64,000 bases of DNA from contig NZ_AP022587.1 in the NCBI RefSeq assembly GCF_010731715.1, forward strand, positions 4,402,001 to 4,466,000, in the 5' to 3' direction. Below, one piece after another: positions 59,962-64,000 of the stretch (its first letter is position 1; each line of letters opens with the position of its first letter). Source of the DNA: Mycobacterium stomatepiae (GTDB taxonomy: Bacteria; Actinomycetota; Actinomycetes; Mycobacteriales; Mycobacteriaceae). Below the pieces are notes generated by a model that had not been told where the DNA came from, searched no databases, and was given only the letters and a program-made list of their open reading frames with translations. The position numbers were made by a program, and so were the translations under genes.

Positions 59962-61205
59962 GGGTACTCGTGCAGACGAACGGGAAGCGCGGTCAGGCCG
60001 CGCATCAGTGTGCTGTGTCGGTATTGCAGAATGCTGTTGCTGTCCAACGTGATTCGTTCAAAGCGGGCAAGAAGGCGGCCGATGGCAATCTCGCCTTCGA
60101 GGCGGGCCAGCGGTGCGCCGAGGCAGTGGTGAATGCCGTGCCCGAATGCCAGGTGTGGGTTGGGCGTCCGGGACACGTCAAGGCGGTCCGGATCGTCGAA
60201 CTGCCGGCTGTCGTGATTGGCGCCGAGCAGGGCGACCAAGACGAGTTCACCCGCGGGTATCTCGACATCGCCGACCCGGATCGCCTCGGCGGTGAACCGC
60301 ATGGTGGCCGTGTTGAGCGGGCTCTCCAATCGCAGGAACTCTTCGATCGCCGACGGCATCAACGACGGGTCGGTGCGCAACGCAGCGAGTTGAGATATGT
60401 TGCGCAGCAGCACAAGTACGCCGTTGCCGATCAGGTTCACCGTCGTTTCGTAGCCCGCCACAATCAGCAGGTAGGCAGTCGACAGCAACTCGTTTGAGCA
60501 GAGTTTGCCATCGACGTCGGACGCGTGCACCAATGCGGCGAGCAGATCGTCAGCCGGCCGTGCGCGTTTGCGGTCGATCAACCCGGTCAGCAGGTCGACC
60601 AACGCATCTTCGGCCGCACCCAATACGGTCGGGTCGCTGCTGGTGAGCAACGGCTCGACGTGCGTGCGAAACCGGTCGCGATCGTCGGAGGGCACGCCCA
60701 GCAGCCGGCCGATGACGCCCAACGGCAGCTGAACCGCGTACGACGGCATCAGATCCACGACGGCATCGTTGCGCGCGGCAACCGCAACGCCGTCGAGCAA
60801 CTCGTCGGCGATCCCGACGACGTCGCGTCGCATCTTTCGCACGCTGGCGGCGGTGAACGGCCTGGTGAGCAGTTTGCGCAGCCGGGTGTGGTCGGGCGGA
60901 TCCTGCAGCAACATATGGCTGTTGAGCAGTGACCGGTACGGATCATTGGTGTTGGCCGGAAAGAACCGGGTGAGCCCCTGCCAGTTCTTGCTCAGTCGCG
61001 GGTCGGCCAATAGTGCCCGCGCCTCGTCGTAACGCGTGACCAGCCAGGCGTGTGCCTCGCCCCAGATCTCGACACGATGCGCCGGGCCGGCGGTGTTCAG
61101 CCGGCGATAAAGGACGTGCGGGTCCTGAATGAAGGCCCGGTCGAGCCGCGGCGAGTTTTCGGCCGGCGCCGATTCCGTGTCGATCTGGAACGCATTCTCG
61201 CTCAC
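59958..61205 (-). CDS. Cytochrome P450
   Basis: A 415-residue bacterial class I P450. The haem motif is FGHGIHHCLGAPLAR with the thiolate cysteine; the I-helix reads AGYETT, with glutamate where aspartate is usual; the K-helix ExxR is EEFLR, and the PERF-like region follows. The layout resembles the CYP105/107 groups acting on secondary metabolites or fatty acids; the family number cannot be set by eye. No ferredoxin is adjacent. H37Rv has no P450 at this place as recalled. Confidence 0.9.
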   Translation of the reverse strand: MSENAFQIDTESAPAENSPRLDRAFIQDPHVLYRRLNTAGPAHRVEIWGEAHAWLVTRYDEARALLADPRLSKNWQGLTRFFPANTNDPYRSLLNSHMLLQDPPDHTRLRKLLTRPFTAASVRKMRRDVVGIADELLDGVAVAARNDAVVDLMPSYAVQLPLGVIGRLLGVPSDDRDRFRTHVEPLLTSSDPTVLGAAEDALVDLLTGLIDRKRARPADDLLAALVHASDVDGKLCSNELLSTAYLLIVAGYETTVNLIGNGVLVLLRNISQLAALRTDPSLMPSAIEEFLRLESPLNTATMRFTAEAIRVGDVEIPAGELVLVALLGANHDSRQFDDPDRLDVSRTPNPHLAFGHGIHHCLGAPLARLEGEIAIGRLLARFERITLDSNSILQYRHSTLMRGLTALPVRLHEYP

Positions 61206-61277
61206 ATCACAAATAGTGCGGAGGCAAGCGTGAGCTATCCAGGACGCGTGCTTCCTGGTTGTTCGACTCCCAGCCTC

Positions 61278-62132
61278 TCACCCGACGCTGAGGCGGCGCA
61301 TGCCCTCTTCCGACGCGGACCCTGGTTCGGCCCAATAGGCCACCAGCACATGACCGGTCGTCGGCAACGCCATCTGCTGATAGTTGAGGTCGAGGTTGCC
61401 CACCCGCGGGTGGTTGACCAGCATTAGCCCGGCGGGTTCGTACTTGACGTCGTGGCGCTCCCAAAGCTGACGGAACCGTGGGCATTGATCGACCAGCTCG
61501 TCGACCAGACTGATCAGGGCGGGGTCGGGGCGCTGGCCGTACAAGACGCGAACCAGGGCAACTGCCCACGCGGCCAGCTTCTTCCAGTTGCGATAGAAGT
61601 TCGGCGTCTCGGGGTCGCGGAACAATTCCCGCATTGTGTTGGCCCCGACTCCGAAGCTGGGCAGCAGGGCGTCGGCCAGATGGTTGGTGGCGATCACGGT
61701 CAACCCGGGATCGACCACGTGCGCCGCCGTCAGCGGCCACCCGTCGATCAGGCCGCGAATACCCGGGTGTGGGTCCCGCAGTGGCTCGACGGCGTCGGTG
61801 GACTTATGGCGCATCAGGTTTCGCAGGTACGACACGGCGTCGTCGTCGAGTTTCAGGGCACGGCTCAGCGCAATGAGCACCTGGTCCGACGGATGCTCCT
61901 CGCGGCCTTGCTCGAGGCGCAGGTAGTAATCGGTGCTGATATTGGCGAGTATCGCCACTTCTTCCCGGCGTAGTCCGGCGACCCTGCGACGGCCGCCGGC
62001 CGGCAAACCAACGTCGGCGGGCTGGACCAGACTTCGGCGGGCGCGCAGAAACTGCGCCAGGGCGGTTCCTTCGGTCACGGTGGTCAGCCCGCAGGGGATT
62101 CGCGCGTCGGCATTGGCTCCGTCCCGTCGCAT
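61278..62132 (-). CDS. XRE-type regulator with MmyB-like ligand domain
   Basis: A 284-residue regulator. An N-terminal helix-turn-helix (LRREEVAILANISTDYYLRLEQG) is followed by a C-terminal MmyB-like (PAS-fold) domain with FRDPETPNFYRNW. In the family the ligand is a fatty acid-like molecule. ATG 62132 is given, but a GTG at 62078 starts exactly where family members begin (MTEGTALAQFLRARR). It lies upstream of the P450 on the same strand with a 72-bp gap, so control of the P450 is plausible. Confidence 0.85.
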   Translation of the reverse strand: MRRDGANADARIPCGLTTVTEGTALAQFLRARRSLVQPADVGLPAGGRRRVAGLRREEVAILANISTDYYLRLEQGREEHPSDQVLIALSRALKLDDDAVSYLRNLMRHKSTDAVEPLRDPHPGIRGLIDGWPLTAAHVVDPGLTVIATNHLADALLPSFGVGANTMRELFRDPETPNFYRNWKKLAAWAVALVRVLYGQRPDPALISLVDELVDQCPRFRQLWERHDVKYEPAGLMLVNHPRVGNLDLNYQQMALPTTGHVLVAYWAEPGSASEEGMRRLSVG

Positions 62133-62550
62133 TGCTAATGAGCTGCCTTAACCAGCATAGCCAGCAACTAGCTGGCACCTGCCGGGCTACGAGGCCCAGG
62201 ACGGGAGACTTGGACGGGGCGGGCGGAGTTGGGGTGCGGCGCGGCTTTCGGGCGTGGAGCATAACTGCCACCCGGGAAGTCGCGCATAAACTCATATAAA
62301 TCTCCAATCATATTTGTTTGCAGACTTTTTCATGCAAAAAGCCAAATTTGCAGCAGCTAAGACCAGAAATGTGAACAGTTTTCGACTCAGCAATGAATTG
62401 GCCAGTCCAGGGCTGTTATTTACGGGCTTACCACGCCTAACGTGTCCAGTCGGCTGATTCGAGAGCCCGCGATTGGTACCGAAAGCCTCGAATGCCGAGA
62501 GTTATTGATCACCGAAAGCCGTTGTATCGAAGCTTTTTTGAGGAGGAGTT
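62133..62550. promoter_or_regulatory. Upstream region of the PE/PPE pair
   Basis: A 418-bp stretch between divergent genes. The part from about 62290 to 62530 is AT-rich compared with the window and should hold the promoter of the PE/PPE operon. A clear AGGAGGAG ribosome binding site stands just before the PE start. No coding frame is convincing. Confidence 0.5.
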
Positions 62551-62850
62551 ATGTCTTTCGTAAGGGCACAGCCTGAAGTGCTGAATGCGGTTGCCGCCGA
62601 GCTGCATAGCGTGAATGAGGCGGTGCGGGAGGGAAGTTCGGCTGCGACAATGCCGACGACGGGAGTTGCGCCCGCCGCGGCCGATGGTGTGTCGACATTA
62701 ACTGCGGCGCAATTCGTTTCGCACGCACAGCTCTTTCAGGGGATCAGCGCCGAGGCCGCGGCAGTCCGAGAGCAGTTGGCGGCAACGCTCAGCGTCAGTG
62801 CCGGCTCGTATGCCGCCACTGAGTTCGCCAACGCCACCACGGTCGATTAG
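62551..62850 (+). CDS. PE family protein (PE32-like)
   Basis: A 99-residue PE protein. It begins MSFVRAQPEVL with the Pro-Glu pair at residues 8-9, forms the helical hairpin of the family, and has a C-terminal YAATE signal matching the type VII secretion YxxxD/E motif. It pairs with the PPE gene 12 nt downstream for export through an ESX system. AGGAGGAG precedes the ATG. Confidence 0.93.
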   Translation: MSFVRAQPEVLNAVAAELHSVNEAVREGSSAATMPTTGVAPAAADGVSTLTAAQFVSHAQLFQGISAEAAAVREQLAATLSVSAGSYAATEFANATTVD

Positions 62851-62862
62851 GCGGATACGTCC

Positions 62863-64000
62863 ATGCTGGATTTCGCGCAGTTGCCGCCGGAGATCAACTC
62901 CACGCTGATGTATTCGGGCGCGGGCTCGGGGCCCCTGGTGGCCGCCGCGGCGGCCTGGGACGGGTTGGCGGCCGAGCTGTACGCCGCGGCGGCTGCCTAT
63001 GGGGCGTTGATCGGAAGCCTCTCCGATGGGCCCTGGGAGGGGCCGTCTGCCGCGATCATGCTCGCCGCGGCCATGCCGCAAGTGGCGTGGCTGCAGAGCA
63101 CGGCCGGGCAGGCGGAGCTGGTCGGTGCGCAATCCGCGGCGGCGGGTGCCTTCGAGGCGGCCTTCGCTGAAACGGTGCCCCCGCAGGTCGTCGCGGCGAA
63201 CCGGTTGTTGCTGATGGAGTTGTTGGCGACGAACTTCCTCGGTCAGAACACCGCGGCAATCGCGGCCGCCGAGACGGAGTACGGCGAGATGTGGGCGCAA
63301 GACGCGGTCGCGATGTACGGCTATGCGGGTGCGTCGTCCGCGGCGGCGACGTTGCCGCCGCCCCAACCAGCGGCCCCGGCCACCAACGCCGCCGGGACCG
63401 CCGGCCAGGCCGCGGCGGTCGCGCAGGCGGCCGGAGCCAACGCGGGCGCCAATGCGCAGACGCTCGACGCGGTGCCGCACGCGCTGTCGGCGCTGGCCGG
63501 CAATCCGCAGCAGAATGCCGGGTTCAACTTCGGTGGGATCGGCATGAACTCCGACGGAGATGGGATTCAGTTCAACGGCTTGCTGGGCGATATTTTCGAG
63601 GGTCTGACGGGTTCGCAGGTTCTGGATGGCAGCTCGCCATTCGATGCGCTCATCAAATTGGTTTCGCCGACGCGGCTGTTCACCACCTCGTTCAGAGACG
63701 TCCAGCAGCTCGCGCAGGGCTTCGCGCCCCAGGCCGCCAAGGCCGCGACCGAGGGGGCCGCCCAGGCAGCGGAGGGTGCAACCCGGGCCGTCGAGGCTGT
63801 GCCGCGCGCGCTTTCGGGAGCGTTGGGCAATGCCGCGGCGTCGGTGGGCCGGGCCGCATCCGTTGGGGGCATGTCCGTTCCGGCGTCATGGGCGGCGACC
63901 TCGCCGCCAGTAAGCCCGGCTGTAGTGACGCTCAACGGCGTTGGTGCGGCCGCGGCCCATTTCGCGCCTCCCCGATACGGTTTCAAGCCCGTGGTCATCG
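62863..64000 (+). CDS. PPE family protein, SVP subgroup, cut by right edge (PPE65-like)
   Basis: At least 379 residues are present. The N-terminal domain starts [17 protein letters not shown], with PPE at residues 8-10, and contains the GPWEGPSA turn (WxG) near residue 58. The GGMSVPASW motif near the window's end defines the SVP subgroup. The middle is rich in alanine and asparagine. The frame is open to the last base, so the stop lies beyond. It is the export partner of the PE protein 12 nt upstream; in H37Rv esxW/esxV follow. Confidence 0.92.
   Translation, partial: MLDFAQLPPEINSTLMYSGAGSGPLVAAAAAWDGLAAELYAAAAAYGALIGSLSDGPWEGPSAAIMLAAAMPQVAWLQSTAGQAELVGAQSAAAGAFEAAFAETVPPQVVAANRLLLMELLATNFLGQNTAAIAAAETEYGEMWAQDAVAMYGYAGASSAAATLPPPQPAAPATNAAGTAGQAAAVAQAAGANAGANAQTLDAVPHALSALAGNPQQNAGFNFGGIGMNSDGDGIQFNGLLGDIFEGLTGSQVLDGSSPFDALIKLVSPTRLFTTSFRDVQQLAQGFAPQAAKAATEGAAQAAEGATRAVEAVPRALSGALGNAAASVGRAASVGGMSVPASWAATSPPVSPAVVTLNGVGAAAAHFAPPRYGFKPVVI

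Overview
The window is high-GC actinobacterial chromosome from a slow-growing Mycobacterium. The gene order follows the M. tuberculosis H37Rv block Rv3683 to Rv3621c, read in inverse orientation. Marker genes are ponA2, whiB4, crp, nth, marP, acs, dppABCD, ssd, the tad-like cluster, cspA, topA, the Rv3645 cyclase, galE1, ppa, tilS, hpt and a PE/PPE pair. The PE32/PPE65-like pair at the right edge supports a slow grower. Locus equivalences come from recalled family knowledge, not from a search.

Layout. 1-3557: a metallophosphoesterase cut by the left edge, the penicillin-binding protein ponA2, and the redox regulator whiB4. 3840-8793: the Get3-like ATPase pair bagA/bagB, a 53-codon DUF4177 gene, a RidA-like protein, an MBL-fold hydrolase, crp and a small membrane protein. 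8838-13843: a tightly coupled run nth - membrane thioredoxin - NUDIX - marP, then ephE and a holin-like membrane protein in the opposite direction. 14088-16752: a secreted serine protease and acs. 16851-21228: an accessory island not expected here from H37Rv. It carries a DUF4232 pseudogene, a 3' gene remnant, and a minus-strand set of a 2OG-Fe(II) dioxygenase, a frameshifted VOC protein, an FAD-linked oxidase and a Tat-lipoprotein deaminase. 21282-26303: the dppABCD transporter. 26315-28354: a degenerate Fic-like protein and a HAD phosphatase flanking the probable Ms1/MTS2823 RNA. 28512-33217: the ssd-tad cluster, which appears to be decaying. 33218-44175: a Rv3651-like protein, a DUF1998 helicase, cspA, topA, the adenylate cyclase and a clamp-loader-like protein.

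44231-47047 is a tRNA-Thr(CGT) with variable cargo downstream: a GT2 glycosyltransferase, a small membrane protein, a secreted DUF3060 protein and a lower-GC membrane protein. H37Rv carries fic and transposases at this place. 47089-53429 holds envelope glycan genes: a large membrane protein, galE1, DUF2304 plus ppgS (galactosamine decoration of arabinogalactan), a flippase-like protein and a DUF475 protein. 53507-59689 runs from a coiled-coil protein and ppa through a PBP4-type carboxypeptidase, a zinc protease-like protein, tilS and hpt to a SIMPL lipoprotein. 59692-62132 is a second accessory patch: a cytochrome P450 coupled to a small membrane protein, plus an XRE/MmyB-type regulator. The window ends in a PE/PPE pair, with the PPE gene cut by the right edge.

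The best candidates for something undescribed are the island at 17424-21228, the degenerate Fic protein beside the Ms1-type RNA, and the pattern of small indels in the tad cluster. No insertion sequence, CRISPR array, rRNA or replication origin was seen.
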